Shown here one piece after another: positions 17,222-27,500 of a stretch of 42,251 nt of DNA (the stretch's first letter is position 1; the number at the start of each line of letters is the position of its first letter). This DNA comes from Candidatus Poseidonia sp. Its GTDB lineage: Archaea; Thermoplasmatota; Poseidoniia; Poseidoniales; Poseidoniaceae. A program made the position numbers and the translations under genes. The stretch spans positions 1 to 42,251 of the forward strand of contig JAKMEE010000015.1 in the NCBI GenBank assembly GCA_022426155.1. The letters are read 5' to 3'. The notes under the pieces are model-generated. The model was not told the origin of the DNA and did not search any database. It saw only the letters and a program-made list of their open reading frames with translations.

Positions 17222-18853
17222 TCAGCCAAGGAAGCCGTAGGTCCAATCATGAGGTGGCGTGAATGTTTCCTTAATGGAACGGGGACTGACCCAGCGCAAC
17301 AAGTTAAGCGGACTTCCTGCTTTGTCATTGGTTCCGCTACCTCGTGCTCCACCAAAGGGCTGCTGCCCAACAACGGCGCCTGTTGGCTTGTCGTTGATGT
17401 AGAAGTTTCCAGCTGCGTACCGTAGTGCTGCCATGGCAGTCTCGATGTGGCGCCGGTCGGTGGCGAAGATGGAACCTGTAAGGGCGTATTCAGAAGTTGT
17501 ATCGCACAAGGTCAGAACGTCTTCAAATCCATCATCATCGTAGACATGTATGGACATCACAGGTCCAAAGATTTCTTCTGCCATGCTTTCACTTCGTGGG
17601 TCTTTGCAGACAACGGTGGTTGGTTGGATGAAGTAGCCTGTGGAATCATCGTATGTACCGCCTGTAATGACGTCACAGTTGGGGTCGGCGTGGGCTCGGT
17701 CAATGTATCCAGTGATGTTGTCAAACGATTTTCGGTCGATAACGGCCGACATGTAATTTGAGAAATCACGGGGGTCTCCCACGGTGATTTTGGCAACTTC
17801 AGCACAATAGTCATCCTTGATGGCGTTCCAAACAGATTCAGGAACATAGGCTCGACTTGCAGCACTGCACTTCTGGCCTTGGAATTCAAAGGCTCCACGG
17901 AGAATGGCGACCAGAAGCGCTTGTCGGTCGCAATCTGGATGAGCGACAATGAAGTCCTTTCCGCCGGTTTCTCCAACGATACGAGGGTAGGATCGCATCG
18001 ACTCCAAATTGTTGGCTACATCTCGCCACATCTTACGGAAGACGGCGGTTGAACCAGTAAAGTGAATACCTGCTAACTCGCTGTGCGAGATACAAATTTC
18101 TCCTACGACACTGGCTTTTCCTGGAATGAAGTTTATCACGCCTGGAGGCAAACCGGCATCCATCATAAGACGCATCAAAAGGTAGTTGGAAACGTATGAG
18201 TTTCGAGAAGGCTTCCACACACCGACATTGCCCATGATGGCGGCGCAGGAGGGAAGGTTTGCCGCAATGCTGGAGAAGTTGAAGGGTGTGACAGAAAAGA
18301 CGAATCCTTCCAACGGTCGCACCTCACTGCTGTTCCACATGGAGGAGGGGGAGATAGGCGGCTGCAAGTCTTCGTAGATTTGTCGAGCATAATCGCTGTT
18401 GAATCGCCAGAAGTCGATCAATTCACAAGCCGAATCAATCTCTGCCTGATGGCAGGTCTTGGACTGATTGAGCATGGTCGACGCGTTAATTTCTGCACGT
18501 CGCTCACCTGCAAGCATCTCGCTTGCTTTGAGGAAAATTGCAGCACGGGCTTGCCATGGCATGGTAGACCACATGGTATGGGCGTTGAGTGCAGATTCAA
18601 TGGCGGCATTGACTTCCGCTTCTCCGGCCAAATGGACTCGAGCGATCACGTGGCTGTGGTCGTGTGGCATCACTTGCTCAACCACGTTTCCTGTGAAGAC
18701 TTCTTCTCCATTGATAATGCATGGAATTTCGAGAATTTCATTGGATTGTCGCTCCAACTCAGCCTTGAGTGCTTCACGCTCTGGGCTGCCCGGCAAATAG
18801 CCGAGCACGGGCTCGTTCACGGGGGTGGGTGGTATGGGGATGCTGTTGACCAT
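17222..18853 (-). CDS. pruA: 1-Pyrroline-5-carboxylate dehydrogenase
   Basis: This 543-residue aldehyde dehydrogenase oxidises L-glutamate gamma-semialdehyde to glutamate with NAD, the last step of proline and ornithine breakdown. It matches the ALDH4A1-like long form. Visible are the N-terminal NEPVLGYLPGSPER region, FVFSVTPFNFSSIA, the nucleotide loop FTGSTAVF, the general base Glu295 in VGETGGKDF, and the nucleophile Cys329 in GQKCSAASR, with PQPFGGARGSGTNDKAG-like sequence near the end. The 34-residue Glu-Cys spacing is as expected. The ATG at 18853 gives normal length. No proline dehydrogenase gene is nearby, so substrate may come from arginine or ornithine, an inference. Confidence 0.95.
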   Translation of the reverse strand: MVNSIPIPPTPVNEPVLGYLPGSPEREALKAELERQSNEILEIPCIINGEEVFTGNVVEQVMPHDHSHVIARVHLAGEAEVNAAIESALNAHTMWSTMPWQARAAIFLKASEMLAGERRAEINASTMLNQSKTCHQAEIDSACELIDFWRFNSDYARQIYEDLQPPISPSSMWNSSEVRPLEGFVFSVTPFNFSSIAANLPSCAAIMGNVGVWKPSRNSYVSNYLLMRLMMDAGLPPGVINFIPGKASVVGEICISHSELAGIHFTGSTAVFRKMWRDVANNLESMRSYPRIVGETGGKDFIVAHPDCDRQALLVAILRGAFEFQGQKCSAASRAYVPESVWNAIKDDYCAEVAKITVGDPRDFSNYMSAVIDRKSFDNITGYIDRAHADPNCDVITGGTYDDSTGYFIQPTTVVCKDPRSESMAEEIFGPVMSIHVYDDDGFEDVLTLCDTTSEYALTGSIFATDRRHIETAMAALRYAAGNFYINDKPTGAVVGQQPFGGARGSGTNDKAGSPLNLLRWVSPRSIKETFTPPHDWTYGFLG

Positions 18854-18918
18854 GAAAGACCGTCATCAACGGCGCCTCTTGAACATCACGGCCTTCCAAT
18901 CTCGGGAGGAACAGGGAC

Positions 18919-19440
18919 TTATTGGTATAGATGAGCGTGCTTGGCTCGTACTTTGGAGATTTTAGGGCCGACCACAGCAGCGCAATATCCCTGATAGGGA
19001 TTACGAGCGTAATAATCATGATGCTTTTCTTCAGCGATGAGGAAGTTGTCCGGTGCTTCAATCGTGGTCACGATGGAGCGGTCGAAATGTTCCTGCATAC
19101 TTGCAATGGTTGCTTCAGCCATCAAACGTTGGTCATCGTTAAGCGGCATGATACAACTTCGGTATTGGGTGCCAACATCGTTGCCTTGTCGGTTGAGCTG
19201 GGTTGGGTCATGAACGGTGAAGAAGACTTCCAATAATGTCTCAAATGAGATGATTGCAGGGTTGTAGACCACTTCCACAACTTCTGCATGGCCCGTCGTT
19301 CCAGAACATACGGCTTCGTAGGTTGGATTTGCCCCTGGGCCACCAGCATAAGCGGGAAGAGCGGATTCAACACCACGAATATCCTTGTACGCACCTTCAA
19401 CGCACCAAAAGCAACCGCCACCAACAATCATCCGATTCAT
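18919..19440 (-). CDS. msrA: Peptide methionine-S-sulfoxide reductase MsrA
   Basis: This 173-residue protein reduces the S epimer of methionine sulfoxide in proteins. The active site G-C-F-W-C-V-E (Cys10, Cys13) is at the start, followed by the family blocks YAGG, P-T-Y-E-A-V-C-S-G-T-T-G-H-A-E, HDPTQLNRQGND and QYRS. Y-Q-G-Y-C lies near the C terminus with a candidate resolving Cys. The ATG at 19440 puts the active site at the usual position. The frame is open for another 54 codons upstream, but those are basic and not family-like. The gene is divergent from the subtilisin-like protease with a 107-base gap. Confidence 0.95.
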   Translation of the reverse strand: MNRMIVGGGCFWCVEGAYKDIRGVESALPAYAGGPGANPTYEAVCSGTTGHAEVVEVVYNPAIISFETLLEVFFTVHDPTQLNRQGNDVGTQYRSCIMPLNDDQRLMAEATIASMQEHFDRSIVTTIEAPDNFLIAEEKHHDYYARNPYQGYCAAVVGPKISKVRAKHAHLYQ

Positions 19441-19547
19441 GGGTTGAGGACGACCTTCTCCATTTTGAAGCAATGTGTTCCTTCCACGTATATGGCTTCG
19501 TAACAAGTCACCGCTACTCCTATGAGGTATCAGCCTGAGGGTGGGGC

Positions 19548-22500
19548 ATGAAGTTGCAATCGACCTTCTTGTCTCTGTTGCTTCTCTTTTCTTTATCTCC
19601 ACTTATTCCCTCGAGCATCGCTGAAACTCAAGAATCTCTCTTGGGGGAAACTGAGGCCAACGAACCCTCTTCAGTGATATCCACGTATTCGATGACCGTC
19701 CAATCAGCGCTTGCACGCGTGAGTAATTTGGATCATTACGAGCCTGATTTACTTGCCATCACGACAGCCTGGGTGGCGGTTGGCTCAACTCCGGTGGGTG
19801 AAACTCTCCCTCATCTCAACGGTGCCTGGCTTGTCAATCTCCAGGCCGAAAATGGAATTGAAACTCTGAGTGAAATGAAAGCCGAGGGTCTGATTGAAGC
19901 ATTCTATCCTTTGATTGACCGTCAGCATGAGCCTCGCTGGGTTCCAAACGACCCCAAATTCGGTGACCAATGGCACCTGCAGAACACAGGCCAATCTGGA
20001 GGTACGGCTGGAGAAGACGCAAACCTCACAGGAGCTTGGAACACATACCGTGGCAGCGGAGTCATCATCGGTATTGTCGACGATGGTTTTGATTGGAATC
20101 ACCCAGATCTTGATGATCATTATGAATCAACCTTGGATTATGATTACTGCAGTAATGACGGAGATCCAACACCGTCCTCGGGCGATGCCCACGGAACAGC
20201 AGCAGGAGGGGTTGCTGCTGCGGTCGGAAACAACAGTTTGGGCGTTTCAGGGGCGGCTCCTGAAGCAGGTCTTGCTGGACTCCAATTGATTTCATGCAGC
20301 ACCACCGATATCCGAGAATCCAACACTTTGACCCACGAACGACAAAGCATCGACATCTACTCCAATTCTTGGGGCCCAAGCGATGACGGAGAGACACTCG
20401 CAGGTCCAGGTCCTCTCATGGCAGCTGCCATGGAGAGTGATATTCAACAAGGACGAAATGGACTTGGTAATATCATCACATGGGCTGCAGGCAACGGATT
20501 GACCGATGATGATAACGCTAACAAGGACGGTTATGCCAACCTCCGTTATGCCATCGCGGTCACAGCAGTCACCTACAAAGGTGAACAGTCGTATTACGCT
20601 GAACCGGGTGCGAACATCCTAATCGCAGCCCCTTCAAACGGTGATGGAGAGGCTATCACCACTACGGATATTGAAGGTTCGGGGGGATATACATCCAACG
20701 ATTACACCGATACTTTTGGAGGGACCTCTTCAGCAACCCCCTTGGTCTCAGGAGTTGTAGCGCTGATGCTCGAAGCCAATCCGAACCTTTCATGGCGGGA
20801 TGTGCAACATGTCTTGGTGGAAACTTCCCGCCAAAACGACGCCTCTGATTCTTCTTGGACCGCAAATGGGGAGGGTTATCTCGTCAGTCACAAGTATGGA
20901 TTTGGTGTCGTTGATGCATCAGCGGCCGTAGAATTGGCAGCCAATTGGACCTCGGTTACAACCGAGATTAACACGACATCGGGCATGCAATCAGTGGACC
21001 TTGATATCCCAGATAACACGGGAGCTGTGGTCAATGTGTCCTTCAACATCACCGATGCTGTTCGAGTGGAACATGCCGATGTTTTTGTGGACATTGATCA
21101 CACGTTTCGTGGCGATTTAGCCATCACACTGACATCACCCACTGGCATGCAAAGCATTCTGACAGAAAAGCACGGAGATGGTAATAACCACTATGCAGAT
21201 TGGCGATTTTCCAGCGTTCAGCATTGGGGCGAGGACAGTCGTGGCGAGTGGACGCTCACGATTGAAGACCAGGGGAATGGCGACACTGGAACACTCAACG
21301 AGTGGGGCCTTGCATTGTATGGGACAGAACTTGATATCGACAGCGATGGAGATTTGCTGACGGATGCGAACGAAACCAACGTTTACTTCACCGATCCTTT
21401 TGATGCGGACAGCGATGACGACCAACTTTCTGACGGTTATGAAATTCTCAATTCATCCACCAACCCCAACAACGAGGACACGGATGGCGACGGTCTGAAC
21501 GACGGGATTGAGGTTCTCGTCAATGGAACCAACCCTCGGGTGCAGGACACGGATAGCGACGGTTTGAATGACGGCACCGAGGTCTTGGTCAACAACACGA
21601 ATCCGCTTGACCCAGATACCGATGGGGATGGATTAGAGGATGGCAACGAAGTGTTGGTTCGCTTCACAAATCCATTGGATCGTGATACAGACGGCGATTT
21701 GTTGGAAGACGGCGATGAGGTGTTCATCTATCTTAGTGACCCACTTAATTTTGATCCCAACACAGATTTAGACGGGTATTATTGGTTTGATGACTGTAAC
21801 GACACCGATCCAGAAATCTATCCAGGTGCTCCAGAACGACTCAATGGGTTGGACGATGATTGCGACGGTGAGTGGGACGAAGGTTTCAATCAAAGTGACC
21901 AAGATGGCGATACGTTGAGTGATTATGACGAATATCACATTCATGGGACGAATGTTAGTCTCCCCGATAGTGATGGAGATCTCCTTCGGGACGATGCTGA
22001 ATTGTTCATCCATTTCACTGACCCATTGGTGGTTGATGTGGATTCAGATGGGGACGGATTCTACTGGTTTGAGGATTGCAATGATGCCAATTTCGCCATC
22101 AATCCCAATGTGGATGAGGTTCTTGACGGCCTTGATAATAATTGCAATGACCTCGTTGACGAAGCCTTCTATTCCACCGATTCGGACGGAGATGGTTTGT
22201 TGGATTATGAAGAGTACACGAACTTGAGTACCGATGCCTTTGATGATGACTCGGATAATGACGGACTTGGTGATGGCGAAGAAATTGTTGAAACGCTCAC
22301 CGACCCATTGGTGCCCGATTTGGATAATGATAGCGACGGTTATCGATGGTTCCAGGATTGCGATGATACCGATGCAAATGTTGCTCCAAACCAAGTGGAG
22401 CAATGGAACGGGCGAGATGAAAATTGCGATGGTGTGATTGATGAAGGTGTTGATCGTTTATCTCATGTCGTTCAGGTTCCTTCAACTCGAACCATGACTC

Positions 22501-22982
22501 TGAATGCGACCAATCAATCGCTGGAAATTCTGGTCAGTGTGGACCTCTCTCCGGAACAATTAGCAGGGTTGGAACTCACAGTTCGTTGGAGCCTCAATGG
22601 GACTCAACTCGGCACCAACATGTCCTTGATTCAACCAGCTCATGATTGCAAAGCCTCCAACGTTGGCTTTACAGCCGAACTTTGTGCTCAAGATGGGCTG
22701 ACAGATCCCTATGAATTCACCGCCACCATCAGTGACGGAAATGGAAGTGTCAATGTGACCTGGTTGGTGTGGTACGAAGTCTGGCATCCGCCTGAAGAGA
22801 CGAGTGGTTCATTGCTGAGCCAAACCACCATCGCAGGTGGGCTAGGTGCGCTGATTGTTGTTTTACTTGGTATTCTTTTCATGCAACGCCGACGCCCTCC
22901 AGAAGCAACACCTCTGGAATCATTTTCTCAAGTTCCTACCCAATACTCAGAGGTACCATCCGCACCAACCTTAGATTTCTGA
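19548..22982 (+). CDS. Secreted subtilisin-like protease with P domain, calcium repeats and membrane anchor
   Basis: This 1144-residue S8-family serine protease has a signal peptide (about 1-26). A propeptide-like region is followed by the catalytic triad: Asp178 in IVDDG, His215 in AHGTA, Ser394 in GTSSATP. A proprotein-convertase P domain follows (about 480-595), then aspartate-rich thrombospondin type 3-like calcium repeats. Three MopE-like metal-binding units have the form DCNDTDPxIxPxxxExxNGxDxNCD...DEG. One hydrophobic span near the C terminus (about 1092-1112) is followed by an R-R-R stop-transfer. It should be anchored outside the cell and could degrade proteinaceous organic matter. 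The ATG at 19548 has GAGGGTGGGG just upstream. All catalytic residues are present. Confidence 0.93.
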   Translation: MKLQSTFLSLLLLFSLSPLIPSSIAETQESLLGETEANEPSSVISTYSMTVQSALARVSNLDHYEPDLLAITTAWVAVGSTPVGETLPHLNGAWLVNLQAENGIETLSEMKAEGLIEAFYPLIDRQHEPRWVPNDPKFGDQWHLQNTGQSGGTAGEDANLTGAWNTYRGSGVIIGIVDDGFDWNHPDLDDHYESTLDYDYCSNDGDPTPSSGDAHGTAAGGVAAAVGNNSLGVSGAAPEAGLAGLQLISCSTTDIRESNTLTHERQSIDIYSNSWGPSDDGETLAGPGPLMAAAMESDIQQGRNGLGNIITWAAGNGLTDDDNANKDGYANLRYAIAVTAVTYKGEQSYYAEPGANILIAAPSNGDGEAITTTDIEGSGGYTSNDYTDTFGGTSSATPLVSGVVALMLEANPNLSWRDVQHVLVETSRQNDASDSSWTANGEGYLVSHKYGFGVVDASAAVELAANWTSVTTEINTTSGMQSVDLDIPDNTGAVVNVSFNITDAVRVEHADVFVDIDHTFRGDLAITLTSPTGMQSILTEKHGDGNNHYADWRFSSVQHWGEDSRGEWTLTIEDQGNGDTGTLNEWGLALYGTELDIDSDGDLLTDANETNVYFTDPFDADSDDDQLSDGYEILNSSTNPNNEDTDGDGLNDGIEVLVNGTNPRVQDTDSDGLNDGTEVLVNNTNPLDPDTDGDGLEDGNEVLVRFTNPLDRDTDGDLLEDGDEVFIYLSDPLNFDPNTDLDGYYWFDDCNDTDPEIYPGAPERLNGLDDDCDGEWDEGFNQSDQDGDTLSDYDEYHIHGTNVSLPDSDGDLLRDDAELFIHFTDPLVVDVDSDGDGFYWFEDCNDANFAINPNVDEVLDGLDNNCNDLVDEAFYSTDSDGDGLLDYEEYTNLSTDAFDDDSDNDGLGDGEEIVETLTDPLVPDLDNDSDGYRWFQDCDDTDANVAPNQVEQWNGRDENCDGVIDEGVDRLSHVVQVPSTRTMTLNATNQSLEILVSVDLSPEQLAGLELTVRWSLNGTQLGTNMSLIQPAHDCKASNVGFTAELCAQDGLTDPYEFTATISDGNGSVNVTWLVWYEVWHPPEETSGSLLSQTTIAGGLGALIVVLLGILFMQRRRPPEATPLESFSQVPTQYSEVPSAPTLDF
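21340..22460 (+). repeat. Coding calcium-binding repeat tract
   Basis: Repeated units of the form DTDGDGLxDGxEVLVxxTNPxDxD in tandem, interspersed with three longer MopE-like units, lie within the subtilisin-like protease gene. Nucleotide-level repetition follows from the protein repeat. Confidence 0.8.
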
Positions 22983-23004
22983 GGCGAGCGTTGTTTTGAT
23001 GTTG

Positions 23005-23018
23005 GATATATCTTTTAA
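23005..23018 (+). promoter_or_regulatory. TATA-like box before the NACHT-helicase operon
   Basis: GATATATCTTTTAA lies about 30-43 bases before the ATG at 23048, in a 53-base gap between two plus-strand genes. Archaeal transcription would then begin near 23035, giving a very short leader. Confidence 0.45.
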
Positions 23019-23047
23019 GGGGTTATGACTCCAAGTTGACTGATAGG

Positions 23048-24574
23048 ATGCCGTTTCGCTCACTTTTCCTATCGGCTCCACAACAGGACAAAGAACCTGT
23101 CGATTGGTCAAATTTTCTTAAAGAATACCTCTTTGCAGAATCAGAGAATAGTGGAAAAGGATTGCAAGATTTGGTAAGAACTCAATCTAACGACCTTCAT
23201 CACGAGTCAAGATACGAACATCGGGCTAAACTCATCGTCCACCGAGGCTCGCATAAATCGATCCCAAATCAATGGTATGAAACATCAGATGGTCATGATG
23301 AGGTTAAACACGAATACCTTCAATCTACCACAGACGGTCTCGACTCCACCGTGGAATTTGACCAAGAGGGCAAGCGTTTTGTTTTGTTGGTGGGGCCTGA
23401 TTATAATGAACCAAAAGACTCTGATTTCAGGAAATTCATGAAAAAAGTCAACGATTACGGTGCTAAGCAGCAAATTCTGATTCAAATCAATCCTGAAGTC
23501 CCAGTCCAAGACGCTCAATCAAACCAAGGTGGATACCTCGCTATGATTCGAAATGATCGAAACGATCTGAAAAAACAAACTGGGCGAATCTACGGGCTGA
23601 CACGAATAGGGTATTACGGCAAGGATTCCAGTCATCGCCAGTTCGATGATTTGTTTACAGATGATTTAACAGATTCCGCTTCAGGAAAAATCCTCGTCCT
23701 CTCAGATTTCACGAGGGAGAGCTTTTTGGATGATCATGAAAACCTCCCTCTCCCTGTAGCAACGCACCAGGTCTTCAAGATGGACCAAGAATTAGGTAAT
23801 AGAAGTCTCATTTGGAGAGCAAGCAATCATTTTGTCGACCAATGTTTGAGCGTTTACATCAATTGGATTCCTTATGCCTATGCCGAGAAGAAACTGAACA
23901 ATGTGATTGCTTACAATCCATTGGTCTTCAGAAAAAAGGACAATTCAAAACTCAAACTCTTCGGTTCTCATGAGAAGAATATTCGCATCAACAATTGCCC
24001 GAAGAATCTACTTGGGCCTGAAGACAACCTTTGGAATCTGTGGCTAAATCGTTCGAACTTGTTGAACGAGAATCCCAAAGGCCAATCTTTGATTCACGCA
24101 ATGGTGATGTTTTCAAGAGAGCCATCGCATGATACATTTGAACAATTTATGAAATCATGTCAAGATTTTGAAAAAGTCTGTATCAATCAGGCTATGAAGT
24201 CATTTGATTCCATTTATGAGGATTTTACTGAATCAGTTAGTACATTTTCAACATCGCCAGTCACCGATTCAGTAGAATTTTTGAACCGTGTTGAAAGTTT
24301 CCCTGAGATTACCGAAGAAAACCATCAAGATAAAAGAGATGCGAGAGACAAAAATGTTCAGGGGGTTCAAACATTGAGTTATTTGATGAACATCATCGAT
24401 GAGATTCATCTTGAAGTTGAACAATGGGATAACAGGTATGCATATCTTTACCAGAAGTTAAAACACTCAAAAGAGATATGGTTGACATGCAATGCCTTGT
24501 TCAAATCGCTCACATCCAGTCCAGATATTGAACCAGAATATCTTGTGAATTGTCTTTTCAGGAGTGGGCCCTGA
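23048..24574 (+). CDS. Unrecognised protein, first gene of a candidate defence operon
   Basis: I do not recognise this 508-residue protein. It has no signal peptide, membrane span or cysteine cluster. The first 90 residues are charged and probably helical. Then comes a possible alpha/beta core with R-F-V-L-L-V-G-P-D-Y and Q-I-L-I-Q-I-N-P strands and K-I-L-V-L-S-D-F, after which the rest is mostly helical and acidic. I use the ATG at 23048 because it follows the TATA-like box; a TTG at 23036 would add four residues. Its stop overlaps the next ATG as TGATG, with GGAG eleven bases before that ATG, so the giant NTPase-helicase is translated from the same message. A sensor or adaptor role is inferred from operon position only. 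Confidence 0.75.
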   Translation: MPFRSLFLSAPQQDKEPVDWSNFLKEYLFAESENSGKGLQDLVRTQSNDLHHESRYEHRAKLIVHRGSHKSIPNQWYETSDGHDEVKHEYLQSTTDGLDSTVEFDQEGKRFVLLVGPDYNEPKDSDFRKFMKKVNDYGAKQQILIQINPEVPVQDAQSNQGGYLAMIRNDRNDLKKQTGRIYGLTRIGYYGKDSSHRQFDDLFTDDLTDSASGKILVLSDFTRESFLDDHENLPLPVATHQVFKMDQELGNRSLIWRASNHFVDQCLSVYINWIPYAYAEKKLNNVIAYNPLVFRKKDNSKLKLFGSHEKNIRINNCPKNLLGPEDNLWNLWLNRSNLLNENPKGQSLIHAMVMFSREPSHDTFEQFMKSCQDFEKVCINQAMKSFDSIYEDFTESVSTFSTSPVTDSVEFLNRVESFPEITEENHQDKRDARDKNVQGVQTLSYLMNIIDEIHLEVEQWDNRYAYLYQKLKHSKEIWLTCNALFKSLTSSPDIEPEYLVNCLFRSGP

Positions 24575-27500
24575 TGAGCTCAAGTCGCTACTCTGAATTG
24601 TTTCGGCAACAGGGGTTTCAGTTGCTGATGCGACTTGGTTTTGAAATTGATCAAACATCCACCATGTCCAATCCTTTGCAGTTCTTATTACCAAAAATAA
24701 GTGCCAAATCCCAGGAAGTTCTGAGTGAGGATGAAGAATGGTATCGGGACGTCATCCTTCCTTACAAAACTGAAACAGCGAACATTTCCAAACCTCCTCA
24801 AGAATATGCTCAGGCACTTGTTGAGGAAATGCGTGGTACCGATTGGCAAAACACTGCCGAATCTATCAATTTCCACATCATTCATGGGTCTGCTGGCAGA
24901 GGGAAATCCGTTTATTTGGCAGCAGTGTTCGAAGCCTTACGACGCCGTAGTATGGAGCAAGGTGATGATTCATTCCCGGTGATTCATTCAAATCTAAAAC
25001 ATTCGAAATTACTGAACCGTCGCGAATTTACTGAAAACGTCATCTTTCATGGAATCCCTCTTGAAGACATCTTGCCGAATCAATCAATTTCAAATTTCAA
25101 CGAACTTGGTAAACACCTTCAATCCCCGACCGAGGGGGTCCTTCTCATCATTGATTCACTTGATGAATTTTTGACCACAGGCTATGCATTTAATGAGGTT
25201 AATTATCAGAAGCGGGAGAAAGAGATCCGTCAGGTGAATCGCTCCTTACGGAAAAAAGGCTTCCTCCCTGTTTGGTCGTGTCGTTCCAAAGATTTCTTTG
25301 AACTTGAGTTGGGCGAAGATAGCGATGAAGGGCAAGATCTCACTCTCAAAGAAAAACTTGTGCCGAAAATTGAGGTCAATGATCTCGCAGAGGTCTGTCT
25401 TGTCAAGGACAATGATGACAAGGATAGCAATCCATTGTTTAACGCCCTTCGAAGCCACGCTTTAGGGGGAGAGTTAGGAGACTCTGATGACTCTCATGAG
25501 AAATTCATAACCTGGCTTGAACGCAGCATTGAACTCAATCCATTGTTTTGCTATTTCAGAATATTCTGCAAAATACCTCCGCTTCGAGCAAAACTAACCC
25601 AGGATATGGTTGAAATTATGTTTGAGGAGTTTGACAACTTTTCCAAACAAGGCAAGGAAGCAGGAATTTATCAAGATTCTAAGTTCCAACAGTGGCAGAA
25701 CAAGTTTGTGGTCAGCGATTTCGTGATCCGGGCATTGGTCAAGTTTTTCCGTGAACAAAAAGAATTTACGAGCACCTTCCACTTCCTTCAGAAACTTACC
25801 GAAGGGCATCAATCAAAATTGAAGGGTAAGGATACGAAAAATATCGAAATAATCAGCGATGTCATGGAGCGTGTTCAGCTTGAATTCAAAACAGAAGAAG
25901 AGATGAAAGAGGGTGATTTGCATCCAAGCGAAATTCTCGAGGCCTTTGGGCTCACTTTTTCTCCCTCTTCCGAAGAAAAATACATGTGGCGTCATCGTGC
26001 TTTCGCAGAATTTTTTGCTATTGTTGATTCGAAGACCTTGATGGACGTTGATGTTCAAGCATTGACAGACCTCAGAGAGAGAGAACTTTGGAAATGGCGT
26101 CACTTTATTCCAACGCCAATGGAGGTTTCAGGGAAATATGCCCACTTGCTGAATTCTATGTATGAGCGAACGGGTGGTTTTGCATTATCAAATCCAACAC
26201 TCTTCGACGAACGTTTTAGCCTTTACATTCAGGAAATGAAAAAACGAAACAGCAGTCTTGCAGATTTGGTGCTTCGGCCCGAAGGACCACAGCAACCGAA
26301 AAAGGGAGCGCTTAGTAAAGGCCAACAACAAATCATTTTTGATGCCTTCAAGGCTGATGAACACATACAAATTTCAGGGTGGCCTGGTGTGGGTAAAACA
26401 TACGCAGGGACACATTATTTGCTGGCGAACTTAGTCAACCAATTTGTCAGATCACCGAAACCAATCTATGATCACAACAACGAAGCGAAAGGTCTCATCG
26501 TGACCCTGAACCCAATGCTGAGCCAATTTATCAAAGATGATCTTGCTCAATATAACACACCTGATGCGGATTGGAAAAACCTTGCTAACGCAAAGAACAA
26601 GGAGGTCGAATGGAGTGAGTTGAAGCAGTCTGTATTGACCCTGTCAATGGAGGAAATTATTCAGAAATTGGACGAAGGGAATCCACGTGCCAGAGTGTTA
26701 AAACTCATGGATTTGAAGGAAGTTCATGACGAGTATTGGGTCAAATTCAACAAGAATAACCCGAAAAGTGATTACACCTGGAAGGAAGCATCAAAAGATT
26801 TTCAAAAACATTTCTTTACTCCTTTAGGTGAGTGGGTTAGCGACTTGGACACAATTCTGGTTTCGACACCAGGGGATGGTGGAAAATGGTGGGAATACTT
26901 GCAAAGTCGGGAATTTGGGACAAGCCATCATCTAACCATTCAGAGTGCTTGCATCAAATTGATTCATCGTTTCATATTAGCCCATGATGTCTATGACCTG
27001 CCTGGAGATTTGGATGTCAATCAGATTAAACTTGATCTCACAAATGACAAACGAGAAGTCGATGAAATACTTGAAGATTTTAGAAAGAATGATTTCTCAA
27101 AATACATCTCAGTCACCCTCGTTGATGAAGTCCAGGATTTACCATTTGAGGCATGTGTGTTGCTTGGACTCCTTAGCCGAGGGGCTGGAAGGTCAAGCGT
27201 GATTTTTGCAGGAGATGAAAATCAGGTCCTCAACCAATCTGATTTCAAGTGGGATAAATTCAGAGATGATTATGCAGCTTTCATCAAGAACCTTTCTAAT
27301 CACTACGGAAAAGGGAATTTACGACGAGAATCCTACCTCATTACGTATCAAGATCCACGGCGGGTTAAAGAAGCGCCTGCTGATAAAAAAGCCGAGCCAC
27401 TCAATGAAATTTGGAGAAATACCAAATCCATTGTAGAGACTTGGAAACGAGCAGGATCTTGGTCGCCAAGTCCTACGGACCAAGCCCCCCCTATACCGAA

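Noticed and set aside
19441-19602. N-terminal extension of MsrA
   Set aside because: The 54 extra residues are basic and unlike MsrA, and they run into the divergent protease gene.
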